A stretch of 64,000 nt of DNA from assembly GCA_965153355.1 (NCBI GenBank), contig OZ231128.1, positions 34,472,001 through 34,536,000 of the forward strand. Reading direction: 5' to 3'. Origin of the DNA: Flaccisagitta enflata. Lineage: Eukaryota > Chaetognatha > Sagittoidea > Aphragmophora. Below the pieces are notes generated by a model that had not been told where the DNA came from, searched no databases, and saw only the letters and a program-made list of their open reading frames with translations. The translations under genes were made by a program, and so were the position numbers. Positions 13,323 to 20,700 of this stretch are shown here, piece by piece. Every line of letters starts with the position of its first letter. Positions within the stretch are counted from its first letter, which is position 1.

Positions 13323-15969
13323 GGCAAATGCATCGGAATCCTGGAAGACATGGAACGTGCCACCAGTCTGCCGCACGCGGGAGTCGATTCAGCAGCAGCG
13401 CGGTCGATTGACGGGGAAAGCAGAGCATGCGGTCAAAGCACTCCCGATCGCCAAAATTCCCGTCGACCCAATAGCGAGCATTGCCACGGCGGTGCCTCCG
13501 GATCTCCTCCATCTTCGAGCACGCGTTGGCGAGAAGTAACTTCGTTGTCTCATCTCCCTTGCCGCTGATCATGAAAACAACAAGTTCGCGCCTCGTCTCG
13601 TCTCGTTAATACGCTCATCGGGAGTCCCATTTAAGATTTACGAAAGTCTTGTGCGCGGCAAAGTTCAAATCGGCTTCACGTCATTCAATGGTCGGCGTTG
13701 GCGACAGTTGTTACCTCAGCTCCCAAAACTCATTCACGAGTCAGACAATGTCTTCCCTGCGCATCTCAAAGAGCCACTCGCTAGACTGATGGAGCTTTTC
13801 AACGAGTGTTTGAATTTAGCAAGCACAGGTCAGCGGTCCGATGCCGAAGCTCTTGCAGCAAAAACGAGGGAATGGATGCAAGCATTTTTGCAGCTCGGTG
13901 CTCTTGGAGTGAAAGGGTTTGGGGAGAAAAGCATCACGCCGTACTGCCATATTTTGCACGTTCATGTGCCATTCGCGCTTCATCTTTTCGGGAGTTTGTC
14001 TAAGCTGTCGGGAGAAATGCTGGAGAAGCAGAATCACGAACTGCGCCAAACGTTTCTGCGTCGTACGCATCACAAGAATCCACATCAAACCATGCAGATG
14101 GAGAAGAGGCGTGAGCTGCAACTGATGATTGGAGAGATCGAATCTCGAGAGAAGCCAAAGCGGATCAGGAGAGAGGGACCTCTCCATCCTTGGTAATTGC
14201 ATGTGAAAACAATTAAATCCTGCTCGAACAAAAAAGATAATATTTGTTCCAGATTGAATGAAGTTGATCAGATATAGGAAATGAAGTTGATTAGGTATAA
14301 GAATTAATAGTCGCAAAAGCGTTAGATGGTCAGCGGAAGCCGTGGTTGAAGTTGTGGGGAGAGCAGGGCAGCGGCCCCGAAGGGGTCGATGACCTATGCT
14401 TTCACACAGGGGAATTTTCTCCTCCTCCTCCTCCTCTTCTGTCCCCCCCCAACCTCCAGGCCCATATCTCAGCCTCGAAACTCATATCCCAGCCTCAAGG
14501 CCCAAATCCCAGTCTTGAGGTCCAAATCCCTCGAGGCTGGAATTTGGGCCTCAAAGATAGGATTTTGGCTATAAGATGAGAATTGGGCCTTGAGGTTGGG
14601 ATTTGGGGTTCGAGGCTGAGATATGGGCCTGGAGGTGGGGGGGGGGGGTACGGAGAAGGAGAACACAGTGGGCCTTAACTGGGTATGAATTAAAAAAAAT
14701 CCCCAATGGTTGTGACTTGTATGAGTAGGTACAATTTATAGTGGAGAATTGATGTAAACCCTTAAAAAAATTTCCCTAGAAAATTTTTGCAAAAATCGTT
14801 GAAAGTACAGTACTGAGCAAACCCGCAAAACTGAGGATTGATTTTTTACTTGATTTATATTTTCTAAACTTCATTTTGAATTAATGTAATTAAAGATACT
14901 TAACTCCTGAACATATTTGACTGTCAAAAAATAATCTAGAAATAGTATGAAGACATCATATGGAATGTCCAACTAGATTCAGCAGAAATTTACTTGTTCT
15001 AGAGTAAAGAACATAACCAGACAATTATTTTAGGTTCCATGGCCATTTAAAGTTCTTAAGGACAATTGTCCTAAATTATTTTGAGACAATTGTCCTTAAA
15101 AACTTAAACTAGCTGTAAAACATAAAATAATTTTCTGATTTAGCTGTTCTTGTACTCTAAGATAGGTAAAATTTTCTGCTGAATTCAATGGTCTAGGTTA
15201 GAACACTCCATATTGATGTCTTCATGCACTTTGATCTGACGAGTTATTTTTTTTGACAGCCAAATATGTTCAAGGAATTAAGTATCTTTTAATTAAGTTA
15301 GATACAAAAAATGAAGTTTTGGAAATGAAATCAAAGTAACAAAAATTAATCCTCCAGTTTTAGTCGGGTTTGCTCGGAAGGTACTGTATCAATTTTTGTA
15401 TATATTTACATATAAATCTCAAGGATATATCAGTTTCAAAATTCTGACTCAAGATTCATATTCCTGGTGAAATTTCCAATCATTTGATAGGTCACACTAT
15501 ACTACTTTTTTGATTTTTTCATGACATGCCATATTGTTGAAAGAAAGCTACATAATAAAAAAAAAAATCTTATTTTTCATGAAAGGTTATAGTGTGACCT
15601 ATCAAATGATTGGAAATTTCACCAGGAATGTGAATCTTGAGTCAGAATTTTGAAACTGATATCTCCTTGAGATCTATTTGTAAATATATATAAGAATTGA
15701 TACTTTTCAACGATTTTTGCATAAATTTTCTAGGGAAATTTTTTTTAAGGGTTTACATCAATTCTCCACCATAAATTGTACCTACTCATATAAGTCCCAC
15801 TATATAAGGCCCACTGTGAGAAGGAGGAGGAGAAAATTCCCCTGTGTGAAAGCATAGGTCCCTTCTGTCCCTTTGGGGCCGCTGCCCAAAAGTAGAAAAT
15901 GCATCCATTATTGGCAGTATTCTCTTATATTTCTTGGATTGAAGTTCACCCTAACGCATTTTGGTCATC

Positions 15970-16048
<79 letters not shown>

Positions 16049-16547
16049 ACTGATAACAGGTTTGGAGAGGGGATTCGTCGGGCGGAAGCAGATCGCCGTG
16101 CGGAAGCTGAACGAGCACGTGAGTTGGCTGCCGAACGTCAAAAGGGACCCTACGACGACTTTAACATCGATCAACTCAAAGACATTATCAAGGACAGAAC
16201 CGGGAGGAGGCCCCGTTACAGCGGAAAGCAGCAACTTACGGACATTTTGGAGTGCCTTGACAATGCTTCCAAACCCGACACTGGTACTTTGGAAACAAAG
16301 CCATATAATGTGTGACTTGAAGTTGAAAACTGAATGAGAAAATGAATGTTGGAATGGATGAGTGAATGATCAAGTATAAGTGGAATATCTGACGGCCTGA
16401 CATATCATGGAAGAAAGAAGTCAATGATATTTGTTTTGAAGCCTTTATAGTTGCGACTATATAAAAAGCTTTGTTCATCCATCGGTTGGTCTATTGATCC
16501 TTTGTTCCTTTTTTTATGATACCGCGCGCGTGTATGTGCGTGTGTGG

Positions 16548-16626
<79 letters not shown>

Positions 16627-17069
16627 CGTGACTGAGCGGGCGGATTGTGCAACAAGTTAGCGACCCCGTGTGACCAACTGAGCAATTGACAAATGGCCTT
16701 CACTGCTTTAATGTAATGTGAATTTGTTGCCTTGGTCAATTTTTTTGTTTCAAGTCATGTTCATGATCTTTTTTTCAAAATAGGTGGTGTTTGAATCACA
16801 GCCCCAACTGATTAGACTCATTCGCCACTGCCTTAATCTATCGCGTATGTGACAATGTAGTGTTATTCTATTTGTGCATAGTATTGTTGCGTTTAAGACT
16901 TTTTAATGTTATCACTTCCCGCACTTGACTTTGTAATATGCTTTTTCCCCTGTATACTCAAGAATTGGAATGTGTACTCGAAACAGCGTTGGAGGTCGTC
17001 GCAGAAACGGAAGTCGAGTCTACCGAGGATGACGATGGATTTGTGCCCCTTGACGATGAGAGCGAATAA
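6557..17069 (+). CDS. nine-exon transposase-like gene, 957 codons, one in-frame stop
   Basis: Model: 6557-6584, 6698-6963, 7370-7497, 7678-8542, 11221-11388, 12371-12587, 13322-14192, 16060-16283, 16963-17069. Every junction is GT/AG and every phase matches. The protein begins MAENEVTPID. Residues 213-305 are a coiled coil, exon 6 has GGD (D526) followed by YPCIYCLAHK (C545, C548, H551), exon 7 has IPVDPIAS...VPPDLLHL (604-622), 881-912 are SAP-like and 923-957 are acidic. From memory, the GGD..YxCxxC..HK, ..LHLxLR.. and GVxF blocks recur in a large uncharacterised family of cnidarian, sponge, arthropod and fungal proteins that looks transposon-derived; a nuclease fold is my inference. Codon 630 is TAA, so the copy may be a pseudogene. 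Confidence 0.7.
6698..6963 (+). CDS. exon 2, acidic Ser/Thr-rich segment
   Basis: Residues about 10-98, rich in Glu, Asp, Ser, Thr and Pro, with no recognised domain. It ends ATCGATTTG before the donor GTATAT, phase 0. The following intron (6964-7369) is largely a (GA)n microsatellite and ends TTTATAG. Confidence 0.6.
7024..7260 (+). repeat. (GA)n with CAGA interruptions in intron 2
   Basis: Nearly pure GA dinucleotide repeat of about 230 bp with CAGACAGA blocks, starting 60 bases after the exon 2 donor. Purine-rich on the sense strand of the gene. Open frames of Arg-Glu or Ser-Leu repeats here are artefacts. Confidence 0.95.
7370..7497 (+). CDS. exon 3
   Basis: Encodes ECAELPLIIRPTSQS and onward to FEKIQ, phase 0 in and phase 2 out at the donor GTAAGG. 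All three frames are open for most of this exon, and one of them reads a CVICNLC cysteine cluster. I keep the frame that agrees with both neighbours, but this exon's frame is the least certain part of the model. Confidence 0.5.
7678..8542 (+). CDS. exon 4, coiled coil region
   Basis: Largest exon together with exon 7, residues 141-429. It reads QRLRINLEGTS, then a basic stretch and a long heptad-rich coiled coil (residues 213-305, LKNSISDLNSALVQ onward). It then has a mixed region containing IELETMILRDQDG and HIKQHEEILNLSLPEISE. The proposed donor is GAG|GTTATA at 8543. It lies three bases from the end of an inverted-repeat element (8546-10430), so the natural donor context may have been altered by that insertion. 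Without splicing the frame continues a further 16 codons to a stop at 8593. Confidence 0.65.
8659..8860 (+). mobile_element. partial TACAGTA-type MITE
   Basis: TACAGTAGGATATGAGCAAA followed by GATAACCTAGATTAGAGGAT resembles the end of the full foldback element at 57116-57689 (TACAGTACGATGGAAGCAAA). The later AAAACCTGTAAAAATAC with GAGCCAGTTTT matches its interior near 57420-57455. The opposite end is missing, so this is a decayed or truncated copy. Confidence 0.5.
9105..9895 (+). repeat. 150-185-bp minisatellite, about 4.5 copies
   Basis: Degenerate tandem units share GCCTACCAGCCTAA, AACTTTGGTATTTTT, GATTTGGTTGAAA and TTAGCATGCTAA. Unit starts are spaced about 150 to 185 bp apart because of an extra CCACCCAACAAGCC block in some copies. 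From about 9826 to 9885 it gives way to roughly 18-bp repeats of GCCGTTTGACAACGC. Confidence 0.8.
10008..10265 (+). repeat. AT-rich short-period repeats
   Basis: ATCGATACAAT repeats (about 10008-10055), then AAAAATACCC-type 9-12-bp repeats, grading into AAAGTACCTTA repeats. Non-coding; part of the filling of intron 4. Confidence 0.75.
10300..10367 (-). repeat. palindrome-capped GTCC-repeat element, fragment
   Basis: On the minus strand it starts with GTCGCGTGCACGCAAC, a one-mismatch palindrome, then CTCTACACC and a GGTC/GGTT-rich tract. Same plan as the copies near 10709, 11167, 41041, 42088 and 52929. Confidence 0.55.
10701..10885 (+). repeat. palindrome-capped GTCC-repeat element
   Basis: Cap GTTGCGGACACGCAAC (6-bp arms) preceded by a T run, then a TTAAGAGGGTTTGTCC block, tetranucleotide GTCC/GTCT repeats and a downstream GTGGATGGGGGTTTTGCACC segment. 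The downstream segment matches the copy at 42720-42790 (GGCTATGCACCCCTGCTCAC). Confidence 0.7.
10977..11167 (-). repeat. palindrome-capped GTCC-repeat element with (GA)n
   Basis: Minus strand: cap AGATGCGTCCACGCATCT (8-bp arms), CTCTATAAGAGGCTTTGTCC, then CATCCGTCCGTCC repeats and a GACATCGGGCTGATGC stretch ending at a short (GA)n. It lies tail to tail with the copy at 10701 and ends 54 bp before exon 5. Confidence 0.7.
11221..11388 (+). CDS. exon 5
   Basis: Acceptor TTTCAAG at 11220, donor GTAAAT at 11389, phase 0 at both ends, 56 codons. It encodes VGNLANGQTVFIKFAGDGF and ends SLVHASEKYQ. The F.I.F.GDGF pattern fits the start of the conserved core that continues in exon 6. Confidence 0.65.
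11578..12357. mobile_element. 780-bp foldback MITE in intron 5
   Basis: Ends TCAGGATTCCCGGTT and AACCGGAATCCTGA are inverted repeats. Inside them, ATGGACAT near the ends and the long block ATATTCATTTTGACCTAACT recur in inverse orientation (about 11670-11695 and 12232-12250). No ORF. Its right end is 13 bases from exon 6, so it contributes sequence just upstream of the splice acceptor. Target duplication not resolved. Confidence 0.7.
12371..12587 (+). CDS. exon 6, conserved GGD / CxxC core
   Basis: Acceptor TTTAACCAG at 12370. Encodes ILHDTAGESAAEF through HFLQGGDMCYLLIFYGL and SNYPCIYCLAHKHTFFV. The donor at TAG|GTTGGT gives phase 1, which is the only choice that joins exon 7 in its coding frame; a GTAGGT four bases upstream would not. 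The Asp of GGD and the CxxC...H group are candidate catalytic and metal-binding residues by analogy only. Confidence 0.65.
12671..12740 (+). repeat. (GA)n(CAGA)n near the 5' end of intron 6
   Basis: About 22 GA dinucleotides then seven CAGA units, starting some 80 bases after the exon 6 donor. It is complementary, in mirrored order, to the tract ending at the exon 7 acceptor. Confidence 0.95.
12957..13321 (+). repeat. (TCTG)n(CT)n forming the exon 7 acceptor
   Basis: Pyrimidine microsatellite of TCTG and CT units whose last CT copies run directly into the CAG acceptor, so the repeat is the polypyrimidine tract. Open frames through it in both strands are low-complexity artefacts. Confidence 0.92.
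13322..14192 (+). CDS. exon 7, with in-frame TAA at 13537-13539
   Basis: The acceptor is the end of a long (CT)n tract (CTCTCTCAG). The exon reads AANASESWKTWNV, then VPPDLLHLRARVGEK, then TAA, then LRCLISLAADHEN and GVPFKIYESLVRGKVQIGF onward to GPLHPW without further stops. Homology as I remember it spans the stop, so it looks like a nonsense change of a Leu-type codon. The alternative is a roughly 50-bp intron starting at GTAACT (13536), which would have to remove conserved-looking sequence. The exon ends TTG|GTAATT, phase 2. Confidence 0.65.
14366..15890. mobile_element. foldback element with GGGCAGCGGCC ends in intron 7
   Basis: Left end GGGCAGCGGCCCCGAAGGGG then GACCTATGCTTTCACACAGG; right end is its inverse, ending GGGGCCGCTGCCC at 15887. 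Inside, 14520-14640 is made of about 20-bp CAAATCCCAGCCTCAAGG-like repeats. A long inverted repeat (about 14706-15530 against 15540-15795) follows and is interrupted by a TA-flanked MITE. No coding capacity. Same family as copies near 26450, 36240, 40082, 51810 and 53049. Confidence 0.8.
14806..15388. mobile_element. Tc1/mariner-like foldback MITE nested in an inverted-repeat arm
   Basis: Begins TACAGTACTGAGCAAACCCG and ends with GGTACTGTA; arms of about 250 bp are mutually inverse (AACTCCTGAACATATTTG against its mirrored copy near 15280). Flanking sequence joins as GTTGAAAG-TA-TCAATTTTT. The opposite arm of the host element carries this uninterrupted (about 15690-15720 on the other strand), so insertion was at a TA dinucleotide that was duplicated. 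Confidence 0.85.
15970..16044 (+). repeat. (TGTC)n(CT)n upstream of exon 8
   Basis: Eight TGTC units then about 20 CT units, 15 bases before the exon 8 acceptor. Same compound order as the tract before exon 7. Confidence 0.93.
16060..16283 (+). CDS. exon 8, SAP-like DNA-binding segment
   Basis: Acceptor GATAACAG at 16059 completes the Trp codon started in exon 7, then FGEGIRRAEADRRAEAERAR, a charged helix, followed by YDDFNIDQLKDIIKDRTGRR and SGKQQLTDIL. The latter resembles a SAP motif (helix, short turn with GK, helix). Donor G|GTACTT, phase 1. A (TGTC)n(CT)n tract forms the pyrimidine-rich region upstream of the acceptor. Confidence 0.6.
16533..16624 (+). repeat. (GT)n microsatellite in intron 8
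   Basis: GT dinucleotide repeat of about 85 bp between exons 8 and 9. The rest of intron 8 shows no feature. Confidence 0.95.
16963..17069 (+). CDS. exon 9, acidic C-terminus and stop
   Basis: Acceptor TATACTCAAG at 16962. The split codon GAA starts ELECVLETALEVVAETEVE, then STEDDDGFVPLDDESE and TAA at 17067-17069. AATAAA overlaps the stop codon (17065-17070) and could serve as a polyadenylation signal. The strongly acidic tail is typical of a nuclear or acidic activation-like C-terminus, but no function is shown. Confidence 0.6.
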
Positions 17070-17710
17070 AAGATACAAGAGGACTGTACGCAAGGAATGT
17101 ACGCGAGGACTGTTGCGAGGACTGACGCGAGGACTGACACGAGGACTGCAGGGATTGTATGAAGGGTGGGAAAGTGAACTTTGTGGAGAGGAAGGAAGAG
17201 GAGGGGGAAAGTACGGGAGGTGATAGAAGGTGCCACAGAAACAACAGCTGCAGCAGTGCAAACGTAGCAGCCAAAACATCTTGAGCAATTTTTGTAAACA
17301 GCCTGAAATATCACGTTTAATTGATTTCCAATATGATTGATTGAATGTTATTCTATTCTCGTTCATGCGTGACTAAACAATGAATTATTGAAAAAAAAAA
17401 GAACTTGGAAGAGAAAAAAAACATTTCGTCCCGATTGCGGCGAAAACCTCTTTATTAGCGTCCTCAGCGAAGGTCATTTGAGTGTTTGATTGTTAGTCAA
17501 AGTAATTTTTGTTAGAAGTTGCGTAATAGAAAAAACAAATCACACTGAGACCGCTTGCAAGTTGAAAGTCCCTTTTAGCGATTTTTTCCTAGGAAAAAAT
17601 CGCTAAGTCCGGAAATCTTGACAGAGAACTGTATGAGCAAAAGTGCTCTAAGGGCGAAATTCCTTTGTTTTGATCAGCCTAAGCGAGTCTGGCCCAGAAA
17701 TTCTCTGATG
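17070..17710 (+). other. 3' flank of the nine-exon gene
   Basis: A 12-13-bp minisatellite (GCGAGGACTGAC, five copies, about 17085-17150) follows the stop within the likely 3' UTR. The next 350 bp show nothing recognisable except A-rich runs near 17390. A perfect palindrome lies at 17575-17606, and satellite begins at about 17711. Confidence 0.6.
17575..17606. repeat. perfect 32-bp palindrome
   Basis: TTAGCGATTTTTTCC followed by its exact reverse complement around the centre CCTAGG, with no spacer. It could form a 16-bp cruciform or hairpin. It sits about 105 bp from the right edge of the gene-bearing block, so a role as an element end structure is possible but unproven. Confidence 0.9.
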
Positions 17711-20700
17711 TAACGTGTGGTCTGCCATGGTCTGTTGATTGAAAGATGAAGATATTGAGTTATCATGCATTGGTCTGTTGTGGTCTGTTGATTGAAAGAT
17801 AGAGAAATAAGAGATTACAACATGTGGTCTGCCATGGTCTGTTGATTGAAAGATGAAGATATTGAGTCTTCATGCATTGGTCTGCTGTGGTCTGCTGATT
17901 GAAAGATAAAGATATTGAGTCTTCATGCATCGGTCTGTTGTGGTCTGTTGATTGAAAGATGAAGATATTGAATTTTCATGCATTGGTCTGTTGTGGTCTG
18001 TTGATTGAAAGATAGAGAAATAAGAGATTTAAACATGTGGTCTGCCATGGTCTGTTGATTGAAAGATGAAAATATTGAGTTTTCATGCATTGGTCTGCTG
18101 TGGTCTGCTGATTGAAAGATGAGGATATTGAGTCTTCATGCATTGGTCTGCTGTGGTCTGCTGATTGAAAGATGAGGATATTGAGTTTTCATGCATTGGT
18201 CTGTTGTGGTCTGTTGATTGAAAGATGAAGATATTGAGTCTTCATGCATTGGTCAGCTGTGGTCTGCTGATTGAAAGATGAGGATATTGAGTCTTAATGC
18301 ATTGGTCTGTTGTGGTCTGTTGATTGAAAGATGAAGATATCGAGTTTTCATGCATTGGTCTGTTGTGGTCTGTTGATTGAAAGATAGAGATATAAGAGAT
18401 TACAACATTTGGTCTGCCATGGTCTGTTGATTGAAAGATGAAGATATTGATTCTTCATGCATTGGTCTGTTGTGGTCCGTTGATTGAAAGATGAAGATAT
18501 TGAATTTCATGCATTGGTCTGTTGTGGTCTGTTGATTGAAAGATAGAGAAATAAGAGATTTCAACATGTGGTCTGCCATGGTCTGTTGATTGAAAGATGA
18601 AGATATTGAGTTTTCATGCATTGGTCTGTTGTGGTCTGTTGATTGAAATATAGAGAAATAAGAGATTACAACATGTGGTCTACCATGGTCTGTTGATTGA
18701 AAGATGAAGATATTGAGTCTTCATGCATTGGTCTGCTGTGGTCTGCTGATTGAAAGATGAAGAGATTGAGTCTTTTTGCATTGGTCTGTTGTGGTCTGTT
18801 GATTGAAAGATGAAGATATTGAGTTTTCATGCATTGGTCTGTTGTGGTCTGTTGATTGAAAGAGGAAGATATCGAGTTTTCATGCATTGGTCTGTTGTGG
18901 TCTGTTGATTGAAAGATAGAGATATAAGAGATTACAACATTTGGTCTGCCATGGTCTGTTGATTGAAAGATGAAGATATTGAGTCTTCATGCATTGGTCT
19001 GTTGTGGTCTGTTGATTGAAAGATGAAGATATCGAGTTTTCATGCATTGGTCTGTTGTGGTCTGTTGATTGAAAGATAGAGAAATAAGAGATTTCAACAT
19101 GTGGTCTGCCACGGTCTGTTGATTGAAAGATGAAGATATTGAGTCTTCATGCATTGGTCTGTTGTGGTCTGTTGATTGAAAGATAGAGAAATAAGAGATT
19201 TCAATATGTGGTCTGCCATGGTCTGTGGATTGAAAGATGAAGATATTGAGTTTTCATGCATTGGTCTGTTGTGGTCTGTTGATTGAAAGATAGAGAAATA
19301 ACAGATTACCACAATTGGTCTGCCATGGTCTGTTGATTGAAAGATGAAGATATTGAGTCTTCATGCATTGGTCTGCTGTTGTCTGCTGATTGAAAGATGA
19401 AGATATTGAGTCTTTATGCATTGGTCTGTTGTGGTCTGTTGATTGGAAGATGAAGATATTGAGTTTTCATGCATTGGTCTGTTGTGGTCTGTTGATTGAA
19501 AGATAGAGAAATAAGAGATTTCAACATGTGGTCTGCCATGGTCTGTTGACTGAAAGATGAAGATATTGAGTTTTCATGCATTGGTCTGTTCTGGTCTGTT
19601 GATTGAAAGATAGAGAAATAAGAGATTACAACATTTGGTCTGCCATGGTCTGTTGATTGAAAGATGAAGATATTGAGTTTTCATGCATTGGTCTGTTTTG
19701 GTCTGTTGATTGAAAGATAGAGAAATAAGAGATTACCACATTTGGTCTGCCATGGTCTGTTGATTGAAAGATGAAGATATTGAGTCTTCATGCATTGGTC
19801 TGCTGTGGTCTGCTGATTGAAAGATGAAGATATTGAGTCTTCATGCATTGGTCTGCTGTGGTCTGCTGATTGAAAGATAAAGATATTGAGTCTTCATGCA
19901 TTGGTCTGTTGTGGTCTGTTGATTGAAAGATGAAGATATTGAATTTTCATGCATTGGTCTGTTGTGGTCTGTTGATTGAAAGATAGAGAAATAGGAGATT
20001 TCAACATTTGGTCTGCCATGGTCTGTTGATTGAAAGATGAAGATAAGGAGTCTTCATGCATTGGTCTGTTGTGGTCTGTTGATTGAAAGATAGAGAAACA
20101 AGAGATTTCAACATTTGGTCTGCCATGGTCTGTTGATTGAAAGATGAAGATATTGAGTCTTCATGCATTGATCTGCTGTGGTCTGTTGATTGAAAGAGGA
20201 AGATATTCAGTCTTCATGCATTGGTCTGTTGTGGTCTGTTGATTGAAAGATAGAGAAATAAGAGATTTCAACATGTGGTCTGCCATGGTCTGTTGATTGA
20301 AAGGTGAAGATTTTGAGTTTTGATGCATTGGTCTGTTGTGGTCTGTTGATTGAAAGATAGAGAAATAATAGATTACAACATTTGGTCTGCCATGGTCTGT
20401 TGATTAAAAGATGAGGATATGGAGTCTTCATGCATTGGTCGGTTGTGGTCTGTTGATTGAAAGATAGAGAAACAAGAGATTTCAACATTTGGTCTGCCAT
20501 GGTCTGTTGATTGAAAGATGAAGATATTGAGTCTTCATGCATTGATCTGCTGTGGTCTGTTGATTGAAAGATGAAGATATTGAGTTTTCATGCATTGGTC
20601 TGTTGTGGTCTGTTGATTGAAAGATAGAGAAACAAGAGATTTCAACATTTGGTCTGCCATGGTCTGTTGATTGAAAGATGAAGATATGGAGTCTTCATGC

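Larger units (their letters stand above)
6392..17710 (+). mobile_element. 11.3-kb gene-bearing block inserted in a satellite unit (candidate element)
   Basis: The satellite on the left breaks after ...GAGATTTTCATGT and on the right resumes with AACGTGTGGTCTGCC. In an intact unit these two pieces adjoin (GAGATTTCAACATGTGGTCTG), so the block occupies one point within one repeat unit, with perhaps 5-7 bases represented on both sides. The block contains one transposase-like gene and nothing else coding. I see no convincing terminal inverted repeats. Notable are a TCGGTAC/GTACCGA inverted pair near the left end and a perfect 32-bp palindrome near the right end (17575-17606). An old cellular locus engulfed by satellite is the alternative. 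Confidence 0.45.
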
